Below are positions 39,001 through 46,035 of a stretch of 55,535 nt of DNA, one piece after another. The position numbers and the translations under genes are program-made. The stretch comes from Actinomycetota bacterium. Its GTDB lineage: Bacteria > Actinomycetota > Thermoleophilia > Solirubrobacterales > Solirubrobacteraceae. The stretch is from the NCBI GenBank assembly GCA_005888335.1, contig VAWY01000099.1, forward strand, positions 1-55,535, given 5' to 3'. The first letter of the stretch is position 1. Every line of letters begins with the position of its first letter. The notes under the pieces are model-generated. The model made no database searches, was not told the DNA's origin, and saw nothing but the letters and a program-made list of their open reading frames with translations.

Positions 39001-39280
39001 GGTCGTCGGTGCCTCCGCCGTTGTCGAGGACCAGCTCGACCTCGGCCTCGCTGCGCGCCTGCACGCCGCGCCCGCCGCCGAAGATGACGTCCTGCATCGA
39101 CTGGCCGCGGACGGCCAGCGGGGACTGCTCGCCCAGCGCCCACAGGACGGCGTCGGTGACGTTCGACTTGCCCGACCCGTTGGGGCCGACGATCACCGAC
39201 ACCCCCGGCCCGAACTCCAGCCGCGTGCGGTCGGGGAACGACTTGAAGCCCTTCAGGACGATCGACTTCAGGTGCATCAC
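36077..39280 (-). CDS. smc: Chromosome segregation/condensin protein SMC
   Basis: 1067 residues, slightly short for bacterial SMC (about 1150-1190) because the coiled coils are shorter. N-terminal head with GPNGSGKS (32-39) and ISQGRVESIV, coiled coil, a hinge around residues 430-560 (LRTHAGAPGGARALAGELEV onward), second coiled coil, and C-terminal head with the ABC signature LLSGGEKSMTAIAFLFA and Walker B YILDEVEAALDD. It starts GTG-ATG overlapping the rnc stop, so it is coupled to rnc. With ScpA/B (not here) it compacts and segregates chromosomes. Confidence 0.97.
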   Translation of the reverse strand: MMHLKSIVLKGFKSFPDRTRLEFGPGVSVIVGPNGSGKSNVTDAVLWALGEQSPLAVRGQSMQDVIFGGGRGVQARSEAEVELVLDNGGGTDDLPMSEISILRRLDRSGEGEYRLNGARCRLVDVIEVLSDTGLGKEMHSVISQGRVESIVTSKPRDRRLLIEEAAGLGKHRKRRRRAQLKLERTQDNLDRALDVEREARTRLRPLKRQAEAAELHERLERQTLEARWELTRDAVRARRAALADAERLAGEARAAREEAQSALAAVAARREQAEAALAARTEEREALAARVFAARSARDRVESRLERVGEAASGLGERLERRRAQLAALAAEAAADEPDEAGRERLEQLEAELERLQRDEEAELERELASLESARAEAERRVAQLAGDVAARRAALAEADTAADAARRSRTEAERAVEAARREAARVGAELAAANQFLRTHAGAPGGARALAGELEVDEGYELALAAALDGRLGAALVDDLGAGERVLQRTGADGGRAVVLEGAAGAASAGAADVAPPIPGATRLAELVRGPAGAVALLADAWVVDDLAALPPGFAGVAVTRGGRAWSAPQRELRQVAAGGAERVLAERNRRDRLIAESERAVQAEQAAIGAAEQAGRAVVAADSGRDEAERALREADRARSAAAEELRQAAWLIEQRRRAPHEGPGAVRRAQVEGELAAERRTAERAARARAERARRADVLQRQVVAEEALVPAAGRLAEALGRATAAIAARVEALEAELTADRAQGDALAAQLRACAREEADLQTLLRERGDAVTAAEVRAQQARDAAAEAGEDLAELAERLGLEAAPAAEPLADEAAEQLRARIERLRRRREQLGPVNPLAQDEYAEALAHVEELERQREDLETAMRELRALIRDTDRQIRETFEATFTAAAKNFEELAEHVFPGGRGRLRLVREDAGPRPVLGAADPPDGEAEVEADEGPTDEEDLMGVEIEITPAGKSTKRLTLLSGGEKSMTAIAFLFAVFLARPCPFYILDEVEAALDDLNIDRFLTLLRRYAERAQFIVVTHQKRTMDAADALYGVSMGDDGVSKVVSRRLPSAASEAA

Positions 39281-39975
39281 ACCGCCTCCACGCTGCGCTC
39301 GGCCTCGTCGCCGTCGAGCCCGTCGAGCGCCGCGCGGGCGGCCTCCTGCTCAGCCGCCTTCTTCGAGCGCCCCGACCCGGTCCCGATGATGCGCTCACCG
39401 GCGGACGCCTCGACGTCGAAGGTCCGGTCGTGCGGCGGGCCGTGCTCGGTGATGACCTCGTAGACGACGGTCTCGCCGTGCTGAGCCAGGCGCTCCTGCA
39501 GCGTCGACTTGAAGTCGACCGGGTGCTCGAGCGCCTCCTTGATCTCCGGGCCGAAGGCCTCGACGACCGCCTCGGCCGTGCGGTCGTAGCCGAAGGTCAG
39601 GTTGCACGCGCCGATGACCGCCTCGACCACCGAGGCGAGCACGCGCTCGGTCTCGACGAGCAGGGCCGCGCTCTCGCCGACGTTGTCGGGGGCGGCGTCG
39701 CGCAGGCGGGCGGGCACCCCGATCCGCTCGGCGACCTGCGCGCACGACGGCCCCGAGACCGCCTGCGCGCGGATCTTCGTCAGCCGGCCGGCGCCGTAGC
39801 GTTCGGCCTCCAGCCGCGGATACAGGTACGTCGTGACCGCGAGACCGAGGACGGAGTCGCCCAGGAAGGCCAGGCGCGTGTAGGAGTCCGAGCGGCGCTC
39901 GGTCCAGCTGGCGTGGGTGAAGACCTGGCGGTGCAGGTCCTCGGGCAGCTCGGCGAGCAGGTCGTCGAGCTTCAC
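39277..39975 (-). CDS. rnc: Ribonuclease III family protein with substituted catalytic residues
   Basis: 232 residues, normal RNase III length, followed by smc as usual. The fold is preserved: FTHASW, RLAFLGDSVLGLAV, GRLTKIRAQAV, VLASVVEAVIGA, then a complete dsRNA-binding domain (FKSTLQERLAQHGE...GTGSGRSKKAAEQEAARAAL). Against E. coli RNase III, however, Glu41 is Ala36, Asp114 is Ser115, Glu38 is Thr33 and Glu65 is Arg64; only Asp45 (Asp40) and Glu117 (Glu118) remain. Two-metal catalysis would be impaired. It begins with GTG immediately after the acpP TAA. Confidence 0.9.
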   Translation of the reverse strand: MKLDDLLAELPEDLHRQVFTHASWTERRSDSYTRLAFLGDSVLGLAVTTYLYPRLEAERYGAGRLTKIRAQAVSGPSCAQVAERIGVPARLRDAAPDNVGESAALLVETERVLASVVEAVIGACNLTFGYDRTAEAVVEAFGPEIKEALEHPVDFKSTLQERLAQHGETVVYEVITEHGPPHDRTFDVEASAGERIIGTGSGRSKKAAEQEAARAALDGLDGDEAERSVEAV

Positions 39976-40218
39976 TTAAGCCGTGCGCGCGACGACGTAG
40001 TCCACGGCCTGCCCGACGGTCAGGATCTTCGCCGCCTCCTCGTCGGGCATTCGTACGCCGTAGGAGTCCTCGAGCTCCTGGACGAGGGTGTAGAGGTCCA
40101 GCGAGTCGGCCTCGAGGTCCTCCTTGAGTCGCGTGCCCTCCTCGATGCGCTCGGGCTCGATCTCGAGCTCGTCGGCGAGGTGGGCGCGGATCAGCGTCAG
40201 CACCTGCTCGCGGGTCAT
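39976..40218 (-). CDS. acpP: Acyl carrier protein
   Basis: 80 residues, acidic, four-helix ACP. The phosphopantetheine serine lies in ADSLDLYTLVQELED (Ser39); the usual Met after LD is Tyr here. It carries growing acyl chains in type II fatty-acid synthesis. The ATG overlaps the plsX stop (ATGA) and the TAA abuts the GTG of rnc, so plsX-acpP-rnc-smc are translated as a coupled unit. Confidence 0.95.
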   Translation of the reverse strand: MTREQVLTLIRAHLADELEIEPERIEEGTRLKEDLEADSLDLYTLVQELEDSYGVRMPDEEAAKILTVGQAVDYVVARTA

Positions 40219-41255
40219 GTGCCGGTCACCGTAGCGGGAGGCTCGGATGATTCGGGCCCGTTCAGTCGCCTGGAACGCAGCGCGCCGGCGTCCTCGAGCG
40301 CCGCGTGCGTGCGCCCGACGACGTCCTCGCGGGCCCCGCGGGCGGCGAGCGTGATCGCGTTGGCGAAGCCGCGGCGCGTGAAGCGCCCGTGGGGGACGAC
40401 CCCCAGCCGCCGCAGCCCGAGCAGGTACGCGCCGCCCGGCCCCTCGGGGTCGATGTGGTCGCGAAAGCCGCGCAGGGCGGGGCGCAGCAGCAGCCCGCCG
40501 AGCTTCGCCCGCGGCGAGGACATCGCCACCTCGCGGATCTTGGCCAGCATCGTCTGCGAGACGCCCTCCATGAGCTTGAGCGCGACGTTGCCGGTGAACC
40601 CGTCGGTCACCACGACGTCGGCGACCCCCTCGGTGAGCTGCGTCCCTTCGACGTTGCCGACGAACACGAACAGGTCCGTCGGGCGCTCGGACAGCGCGGC
40701 GTGGGCCTCCTGGACGAGCGGCGTGCCGCGGCTCGCCTCCTCGCCGTTGGAGAGGACCGCCACGCGCGGGCGCTCGACGCCGAGCACGGCGTGTACGAGC
40801 GCGGCGCCCATGAACGCGAACTGGACGAGGTGCTCGGCGCGCACCTCGACGTTCGCGCCGACGTCGACGAGCGTCACCGGGCTGCCGGGGACGGGCACCG
40901 GGAGCGCCAGCGCCGGACGGTGGATCCCCGCGGCCCGGCGGATCTCGAACAGGCCCGCCGCCAGCGCCGCGCCCGTCGAGCCGGCCGAGACCAGCGCGTC
41001 GGCCTCGCCGGCCGCCACCGCGCGGGCGGCGCGGACGATCGAGGCGTCCTTCGTCGAGCGCGCCGCGCGCGCCGGGTCAGCCGCCTTGGCGATCGACACC
41101 GGCGCGTCGACGACGGTGACGTGGTCGGGCACGTCGCCGATCTCGGCGGCCGGGCCGAAGAGGATGACCGGGACGCCGGCATCCGCCGCGCCGAGCGCGA
41201 CCTCGCGGGCGCCGAGGTCGGCGCCGTTGGCGTCCACCGCGACCGTCGCGGGCAT
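40215..41255 (-). CDS. plsX: Phosphate acyltransferase PlsX
   Basis: 346 residues. PlsX converts acyl-ACP to acyl-phosphate for phospholipid synthesis. Conserved VAVDANGADLG (usually DAMGGD), VSAGSTGAALAAG, VDVGANVEVRAEHLVQFA, VVVTDGFTGNVALKLMEG and ARGAREDVVGRTHAALE. The substitution of the usual MGGD by NGAD is a mild oddity. Upstream lie element F and rpmF; downstream acpP overlaps by 4 bp. Confidence 0.94.
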   Translation of the reverse strand: MPATVAVDANGADLGAREVALGAADAGVPVILFGPAAEIGDVPDHVTVVDAPVSIAKAADPARAARSTKDASIVRAARAVAAGEADALVSAGSTGAALAAGLFEIRRAAGIHRPALALPVPVPGSPVTLVDVGANVEVRAEHLVQFAFMGAALVHAVLGVERPRVAVLSNGEEASRGTPLVQEAHAALSERPTDLFVFVGNVEGTQLTEGVADVVVTDGFTGNVALKLMEGVSQTMLAKIREVAMSSPRAKLGGLLLRPALRGFRDHIDPEGPGGAYLLGLRRLGVVPHGRFTRRGFANAITLAARGAREDVVGRTHAALEDAGALRSRRLNGPESSEPPATVTGT

Positions 41256-41266
41256 ACCGAGCGCTC

Positions 41267-41439
41267 AGTGGGTCCGTCCGCCAGTCGGGCGGGTCGTCGG
41301 GCGTCGCTGGCCGGAACTCGCCCACCCACCCGCCGTGCGGCGTCCGAAGGTGTGCCTCTGGCACATCGAGGACCGACGCGTGGCGCCAGGCGGCTGCCAG
41401 CGGCGTCCGAAACCCGTCGGACTGGCGGACGGGCCCACT
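41267..41439 (+). repeat. About 173-bp palindromic element, copy F, inside the rpmF-plsX unit
   Basis: Terminal inverted repeats AGTGGGTCCGTCCGCCAGTC and its near-complement ending at 41439 (about 27 bp, few mismatches). Central hairpin TGTGCC-TCT-GGCACA at 41351-41365 flanked by TCCGAAGG and CATCGAGGACCGACGCGTGG, matching copy B apart from the covarying stem and loop. It lies between the rpmF stop and the plsX start on the coding strand of an otherwise compact operon. Confidence 0.75.
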
Positions 41440-41440
41440 A

Positions 41441-41647
41441 CTAGTGCTCGTGGTCGTGGTCGTGCTCGGCCGCAGCCGGCGACACGACCTCGCGCCCGCG
41501 GTAGGAGCCGCACACCGGGCAGACCCGGTGCGGGCGGCGCGGGCTGTGGCACGTCGGGCACGCGTTGACGGCGGGCGACGCGATCTTGTGCTGCGCGCGG
41601 CGCTTGCTCGTGCGGGCGTGCGACTGCTTCTGCTTGGGGACGGCCAT
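41441..41647 (-). CDS. rpmF: Ribosomal protein bL32
   Basis: 68 residues. MAVPKQKQSHARTSKRR start, then the zinc-ribbon pairs CPTCHSP and CPVCGSY (four Cys, zinc-binding form). The C-terminus ends with an unusual acidic His-rich tail (AAAEHDHDHEH) that could bind metal. rpmF normally follows yceD and precedes plsX; here yceD lies 2 kb away, beyond three other genes. The TAG stop abuts element F. TACTCT lies 10 nt before the ATG. Confidence 0.95.
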   Translation of the reverse strand: MAVPKQKQSHARTSKRRAQHKIASPAVNACPTCHSPRRPHRVCPVCGSYRGREVVSPAAAEHDHDHEH

Positions 41648-41673
41648 GGCGGCAGGAAGAGTAGCGGCAGGCC

Positions 41674-42111
41674 CTACCCCAGCCGCGGGTCCTCCTGGAC
41701 GAGGGCGAGCAGCCGCCGGGCGAGCGCCTGCATGATCTTGCGCTCGATCTTCGGGTTGTCGTCCATCAGCTTCTTGAAGTCGCGCTCGTTGAGCACGAAG
41801 AAGCGCAGCGGGGTCTTGGCGACGACGGTCGCCATCCGCGGGACGCGCTCGACAAGCGCGATCTCGCCGAAGAAGCGGCCCGGCTGGGCCATCTCGATCC
41901 GCTTGCCGCCGCGCAGGAAGTCGACGTCGCCGTCGACGATCGCGAAGAACTCGTGGCCGAGCTCGCCCTCCTTGGTGAGAACGGTCCCGGACTCGACCTC
42001 GAGCTCGTCCGCCATGCCGGCAAGCTCGGCGAGCTCGTCGTTCGAGAGCCCGGCGAACAGCGGCGCTTCCTTGAGCGCGTCGATCTTGGTGTCGTGGCTG
42101 AAGAGGGGCAC
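41674..42111 (-). CDS. Cyclic-nucleotide-binding-domain protein without DNA-binding domain
   Basis: 145 residues from GTG 42111. A single CAP_ED domain: LFAGLSNDELAELAGMADELEVESGTVLTKEGELGHEFF, then the phosphate-binding cassette FFGEIALVERVPRMATVVA. After the C-helix (FKKLMDDNPKIERKIMQALARRL) the protein stops, so there is no helix-turn-helix; it is a stand-alone sensor or partner subunit. TAACGT lies 6 nt before the GTG and overlaps the divergent -10 box of the GNAT gene. Confidence 0.85.
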   Translation of the reverse strand: MPLFSHDTKIDALKEAPLFAGLSNDELAELAGMADELEVESGTVLTKEGELGHEFFAIVDGDVDFLRGGKRIEMAQPGRFFGEIALVERVPRMATVVAKTPLRFFVLNERDFKKLMDDNPKIERKIMQALARRLLALVQEDPRLG

Positions 42112-42117
42112 GGCGCA

Positions 42118-42127
42118 ACGTTACCCT
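42118..42127. promoter_or_regulatory. Overlapping divergent -10 boxes
   Basis: Minus-strand TAACGT (42118-42123, 6 nt before GTG 42111) and plus-strand TACCCT (42122-42127, 7 nt before GTG 42135) share two base pairs. Only 23 bp separate the two start codons, so both genes should be leaderless and compete for polymerase. Confidence 0.55.
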
Positions 42128-42134
42128 CGGAGCG

Positions 42135-43001
42135 GTGGCCACGGACGTCCGCATCCGCCCCATGCACCCTGCGCACGTGGCCGCTGCGGACCTCGTCGCC
42201 TACGACGCCCTCCAAGGGGCGCTGCCCCAGCTCGGCGAGACCTTCGAGCAGCGCGCGCGACGCGGGCAGTCACGGGTCGCGCACCTGCTGGAGACCGACC
42301 CCGGCGGCGCGTGGGTGGCCGAGAGCGCCGAGGGGCGCGTGGTCGGCGTCGCGCTCGCGCTGCTGCGCGAGGGGCTGTGGGGGCTGTCGCTGCTCGCCGT
42401 CGAGCCCGCGCTGCAGGGCAACGGCATCGGGCGGCGCCTGCTCGACGCGGCGCTGAGCTACGCCGACGGCGCGCGCGGCGCGATCATCCTCAGCTCGACC
42501 GACCCGAAGGCGATGCGCCGCTACGCGCGCGCCGGGTTCGCACTGCGGCCCGCCGTCGCCGCGGCGGGGATCGTCGAGCGCGCCGCGCTGCCGCCGCGGC
42601 ATCCCGCCATCCGCGCGGCGACCGGCGACGACCTCGACCTCACCGAGCCCGTCTCGCGCGCCGTGCGCGGCGCGACGCACGCGTCCGACATCCCCACGGC
42701 GCTGGCCGGCGGCGCCGAGCTGCTCGTGCTCGGCGACCGCGGCTTCGTCGTGCACTGCGAGGGCACGCCGCGGCTGCTCGCCGCGCTCGACGAGGAGGCC
42801 GCCCAGGCCCTGCTGGGGGCCGCGCTCGCCGCCTCGTCGCCCGGCGCCACGGTCCAGGTCGACTTCATCTCGGCGCGCCAGGACTGGGCGGTCGCGGTCG
42901 CGCTCGAGGCGGGGCTCGCGCTCTCGCCGGACGGGCCGATCTTCGTGCGCGGCGACGTGGGGCCGCTGCGGCCCTACCTGCCGTCGGGCGCGTACCTGTG
43001 A
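42135..43001 (+). CDS. GNAT-family acetyltransferase with extra C-terminal domain
   Basis: 288 residues. The N-terminal GNAT domain has motif A LSLLAVEPALQGNGIGRRLLDAAL (Q-x-x-G-x-G) and motif B YARAGFALRP. The C-terminal half (about residues 150-288) resembles a second, degenerate GNAT fold with no clear acetyl-CoA loop, a tandem layout common in actinobacteria. Substrate unknown. The stop overlaps the IMPase GTG as GTGA. Confidence 0.82.
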   Translation: MATDVRIRPMHPAHVAAADLVAYDALQGALPQLGETFEQRARRGQSRVAHLLETDPGGAWVAESAEGRVVGVALALLREGLWGLSLLAVEPALQGNGIGRRLLDAALSYADGARGAIILSSTDPKAMRRYARAGFALRPAVAAAGIVERAALPPRHPAIRAATGDDLDLTEPVSRAVRGATHASDIPTALAGGAELLVLGDRGFVVHCEGTPRLLAALDEEAAQALLGAALAASSPGATVQVDFISARQDWAVAVALEAGLALSPDGPIFVRGDVGPLRPYLPSGAYL

Positions 43002-43723
43002 CCGATCGAGAGGTCGCCGAGGCCGCCGCCCGCCGCGCCGGCGACCTGCTGCGCGCGCGCTTCGGCGCCGACCACGCCGTGCGCCGCAAATCGGCGGCGG
43101 GCGCCGACGTCGTCTCGGAGGCCGACCGCGCCGCCGAGGCGGCGGTCGTGAGGCTGCTGCGCGAGCGGCGTCCGCGCGACGGCATCCTGGGCGAGGAGGG
43201 CGCACGGGTGGAGGCCGAGCGCACGTGGCTGGTCGACGCGCTCGACGGCACGTTCAACTACGTCTCGGGCGTGCCGCACTGGTGCGCGGCGGTGGCGCTC
43301 GCCGATGCGAGCGGGCCGCTGGCCGGCGCGGTCTACGACCCCGTCGCGGGCGAGCTGTTCAGCGCGGCGCGCGGCGAGGGCGCCGGCGGACTGGCGGTGC
43401 GAACCGGCCGACCGCTGCGCAGCGCGCTCGTCTCGACGTTCGCCGACCCGCGCGTGATGACCGACGTGGCGCTCCTCGCGCTGGCCGGCGCGGCGATCCT
43501 GCGCACGGGCGGCGCGGGCTCGCTGGACCTCGCCTGGCTGGCGGCCGGCCGCCTCGACGCGTGGGTCCAACGCTCGCCCGAGCCGTGGGACTGGCTGCCC
43601 GGGGCGCTGCTGGTGCGCGAGGCCGGCGGGCGCGCCGAGGTCCTCGACGGCGGCTGGCACGTCGCCGGCGCGCCGGAGCTGGTGGAGCAGATCGAAGCGC
43701 TGCTGGCGGCTACTCGAGCCTGA
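42998..43723 (+). CDS. Inositol-monophosphatase family phosphatase
   Basis: 241 residues. Metal-binding motifs: GEEG (65-68), DALDGTFNYVSG (Asp80 and Asp83) and the C-terminal WDWLPGALLVREAGG. These fit Li-sensitive Mg-dependent phosphatases acting on inositol-1-phosphate, histidinol phosphate, fructose-1,6-bisphosphate or PAP; the exact substrate cannot be read. GTG 42998 is coupled to the GNAT stop. The 3' end overlaps convergent yceD by 14 bp. Confidence 0.88.
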   Translation: MTDREVAEAAARRAGDLLRARFGADHAVRRKSAAGADVVSEADRAAEAAVVRLLRERRPRDGILGEEGARVEAERTWLVDALDGTFNYVSGVPHWCAAVALADASGPLAGAVYDPVAGELFSAARGEGAGGLAVRTGRPLRSALVSTFADPRVMTDVALLALAGAAILRTGGAGSLDLAWLAAGRLDAWVQRSPEPWDWLPGALLVREAGGRAEVLDGGWHVAGAPELVEQIEALLAATRA

Positions 43724-44216
43724 GCTCGGCGAGCTTGGCCCAGCGCTGATCGGGCTCGCGCGGGTGCTCGTGGGGGCGGGCGTTGAGGTCCTGGCCGCAG
43801 ACCGGGCACAGCCCGGCGCAGTCCTCGCGGCAGACGATCTGGGCGGGCAGCGCGAGCGCGAGCGCGTCGTGCGCCCACGCCGACACGTCGAGGTCGTCGC
43901 CGTCGACGTACGGCGAGTCGAGCTGATCGCTGTCCGCGCCGGGCTGGTCGACCTCGCGGGCGTCGACGACGACCTCGGGCGACGCGCCGGTCAGGCAGCG
44001 CATGCACGGGCCCGCGACGTGGGCGCTGAAGCGCAGCCGCAGCGACCATCCGCCGTGCGTCATCCGCGCGACGTCGAGGGTCAGCCCGACGCGCTCGGGC
44101 TCGACCGTGTAGCGCTCACCGCCGAACAGGAAGCCGTCGAGCGGGACGTCGAGCGCGAAGCGCCGGCCCTCCCCCGCGGTGAGCCCCAGTCGTCCAAGAT
44201 CGAAGGTGGTGCTCAC
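43710..44216 (-). CDS. yceD: YceD family (DUF177) metal-binding protein
   Basis: 168 residues from GTG 44216, preceded by TACCCT at 6 nt. N-terminal beta-rich part, a GPCMRCL motif in the middle, and a C-terminal CREDCAGLCPVCGQDLN zinc-ribbon-like cluster. YceD (Duf177) is linked to 23S rRNA precursor accumulation and is normally directly upstream of rpmF. Here it is separated from rpmF by the IMPase, GNAT and cyclic-nucleotide-binding genes, showing that the ancestral pair was split. Confidence 0.85.
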   Translation of the reverse strand: MSTTFDLGRLGLTAGEGRRFALDVPLDGFLFGGERYTVEPERVGLTLDVARMTHGGWSLRLRFSAHVAGPCMRCLTGASPEVVVDAREVDQPGADSDQLDSPYVDGDDLDVSAWAHDALALALPAQIVCREDCAGLCPVCGQDLNARPHEHPREPDQRWAKLAELRLE

Positions 44217-44222
44217 ACCTCG

Positions 44223-44228
44223 AGGGTA
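44223..44228 (-). promoter_or_regulatory. -10-like TACCCT, 6 nt before yceD GTG
   Basis: On the minus strand TACCCT, spacer CGAGGT, GTG 44216. Leaderless pattern. Confidence 0.45.
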
Positions 44229-44234
44229 GTCCAC

Positions 44235-44392
44235 GGCGCTGGGCATCCGGCCCGCGCCTCTGACCCTCAGGGGCTCCGTCCGGCCGCCCTTAACCGCTCG
44301 CTGCGCTCGCTCTGGCGCTGGGCATCCGGCCCGCGCCTCTGACACTCAGGGGCTCCGTCCGGCCGCCCTCAACCGCTCGCTGCGCTCGCTTC
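44235..44392. repeat. 79-bp tandem duplication at the end of the acyl-CoA synthetase gene
   Basis: Two head-to-tail units (44235-44313 and 44314-44392) differ at about two positions. Each contains a hairpin GCCTCTGA...TCAGGGGC and the gene-terminal sequence CGCTCGCTGCGCTCGCT. The real stop codon (44369-44371) is in the unit nearer the gene; the other is a non-coding copy of the 3' end and terminator. Confidence 0.85.
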
Positions 44393-46012
44393 TGCGTCGC
44401 CCGCCTTGAGGTCCTTCTTGAGCACCTTGCCCGTCGCGTTGCGCGGCAGCTCGTCGAGGAAGACGACCTGCTTGGGGACCTTGTAGTTGGCCAGGTTCTC
44501 CTTGATGTAGGCCTTGATCGCCTTCTCGTCGAGCGTCGTGCCGTCGCGCGGCACGACGAAGGCCTTCAGCGCCTGGCCGAACTTCTCGTCCTCGACGCCG
44601 ACGACCGCCGCCTCCTTGACGCCCTCGTGCCGGCAGAGCAGGTCCTCGACCTCGGCCGGGAAGACGTTCTCCCCGCCCGAGACGATCATCTCGTCGTCGC
44701 GGCCGTCGATGAACAGGTTGCCGTGCTCGTCGAAGTGGCCGACGTCGCCCGAAGACATCAGGCCGCCGATCATGTCCTTGCTGCCGCCGCCGGTGTAGCC
44801 CTCGAACTGCATCTCGTTGCCGACGAAGATGCGCCCGGTCTTGCCCGGCCCCTTGACCTCGTTGCCCTCCTCGTCGTAGAGCTTGACGACGGTCCCGCGC
44901 GGCGGCTTGCCCGCGCTGCCGGGCGCCTGGCGCAGGTCCGCGGGCGTGGCGATCGTCGCCCACGCGACCTCGGTCGAGCCGTAGAGGTTGTAGAGGACGT
45001 CGCCGAAGAGGTCCATCGTCTTCGTGGCGAGCTCGCCCGGGAGCGCCGAGCCCGACGCCGCGATGATCCGCAGCTTGCGCAGGTCGTACTTGCGGATGAC
45101 GTCCTCGGGGAGCTCGAGGATGCGCTGGAGCATCACCGGGACGACGGCGAGCACCTCGCACTCGAACTGGGCCGTCGCGCTCAGGCAGCCCTCGGGCGTG
45201 AACTTGCGGCTCAGCACGATCGTCGCGCCCAGGCCGAGGCCGAGCGTGAAGTGCAGGAAGCCCCACGAATGGAACATCGGCGCGGCGATGTGGATCGTCT
45301 CCCGCGTGCGCAGCGGGATCTTGCTGAACAGCACGGCGGCCGGGTCGAGCGACTCGGGCTGCTTGCGCGACGCGCCCTTCGGCGAGCCCGTCGTGCCCGA
45401 GGTGAGGATCACGACGCGGCCCTTCTCCGCGGGCGGCGAGAGGTCGGAGGGGTCGCCGCCATCGATGAGCTGCTCGAGCACCGGGGCGTCCTGCTCGGCC
45501 GCCCCGTCCGTCCAGGCGACGAAGCGCAGGCGGTCCTTGGCGCCCTCGGCGACCAGCTCGGCGAACTCCTCGTCGTAGACGATCGCCTTCGCGTTCTCGC
45601 GCTCTGAGACCTCGGCGATCTGCGGGCCCGCGAAGCCGGTGTTGAGGTACAGCGCGTTGGCCCCGAGCTTGGAGAGCGCGACCGTGATGTCGATGAAGCC
45701 GCGGTGGTTGCGGCAGAGGATCGCGACGTTGTCGCCCTCCTCGATCCCGTGCTCGGCGAGCGCGTTGGCGAGGCCGTTGGTGCGGCGGTGCACCTCGGCG
45801 AAGGTCAGCGATCCGAGCTCGTCGATGACGGCCAGCTCGTTTGGGTAGAGCACCGACCCGGTCGCGTAGCCGGCGGCCGGCGTCGGGCCCCAGCGGACGA
45901 GGTTCAGGCCGGTCCGCAGCAGCTTGTCGGGGCGCATCGGCCGGATGAACCCGACCTCCGTCAGCGTCTTCGCGGTGAACAGCTTCGTGCCGACCTGACC
46001 CAGGATGCTCAT
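44369..46012 (-). CDS. AMP-forming acyl-CoA synthetase (fatty-acid-CoA ligase family)
   Basis: 547 residues from ATG 46012. ANL-family motifs: A3 VILTSGTTGSPKG, a GxxE-type NLYGSTEVAWATIA, IFVGNEMQFEGY, hinge DGRDDEMIVSGGENVFPAEVE and the C-terminal catalytic Lys in NATGKVLKKDL. It activates a carboxylic acid, probably a fatty acid, to acyl-AMP and then acyl-CoA. Some actinobacterial relatives (FadD-type) load other carriers. The upstream minus-strand gene of unknown function ends 23 bp before its start. The 3' end is duplicated in tandem. Confidence 0.9.
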   Translation of the reverse strand: MSILGQVGTKLFTAKTLTEVGFIRPMRPDKLLRTGLNLVRWGPTPAAGYATGSVLYPNELAVIDELGSLTFAEVHRRTNGLANALAEHGIEEGDNVAILCRNHRGFIDITVALSKLGANALYLNTGFAGPQIAEVSERENAKAIVYDEEFAELVAEGAKDRLRFVAWTDGAAEQDAPVLEQLIDGGDPSDLSPPAEKGRVVILTSGTTGSPKGASRKQPESLDPAAVLFSKIPLRTRETIHIAAPMFHSWGFLHFTLGLGLGATIVLSRKFTPEGCLSATAQFECEVLAVVPVMLQRILELPEDVIRKYDLRKLRIIAASGSALPGELATKTMDLFGDVLYNLYGSTEVAWATIATPADLRQAPGSAGKPPRGTVVKLYDEEGNEVKGPGKTGRIFVGNEMQFEGYTGGGSKDMIGGLMSSGDVGHFDEHGNLFIDGRDDEMIVSGGENVFPAEVEDLLCRHEGVKEAAVVGVEDEKFGQALKAFVVPRDGTTLDEKAIKAYIKENLANYKVPKQVVFLDELPRNATGKVLKKDLKAGDAEASAASG

Positions 46013-46035
46013 GAATGAAGGTGTACCAGCTTGCC

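Noticed and set aside
36191..39463. 1090-residue open frame antisense to smc
   Set aside because: It is low-complexity Arg/Ala/Leu/Gly sequence typical of reverse frames of GC-rich genes; the opposite frame has full SMC motifs.
44235..44392. Possible CRISPR array
   Set aside because: Only two contiguous units with no spacers; it is a simple tandem duplication of a gene end.
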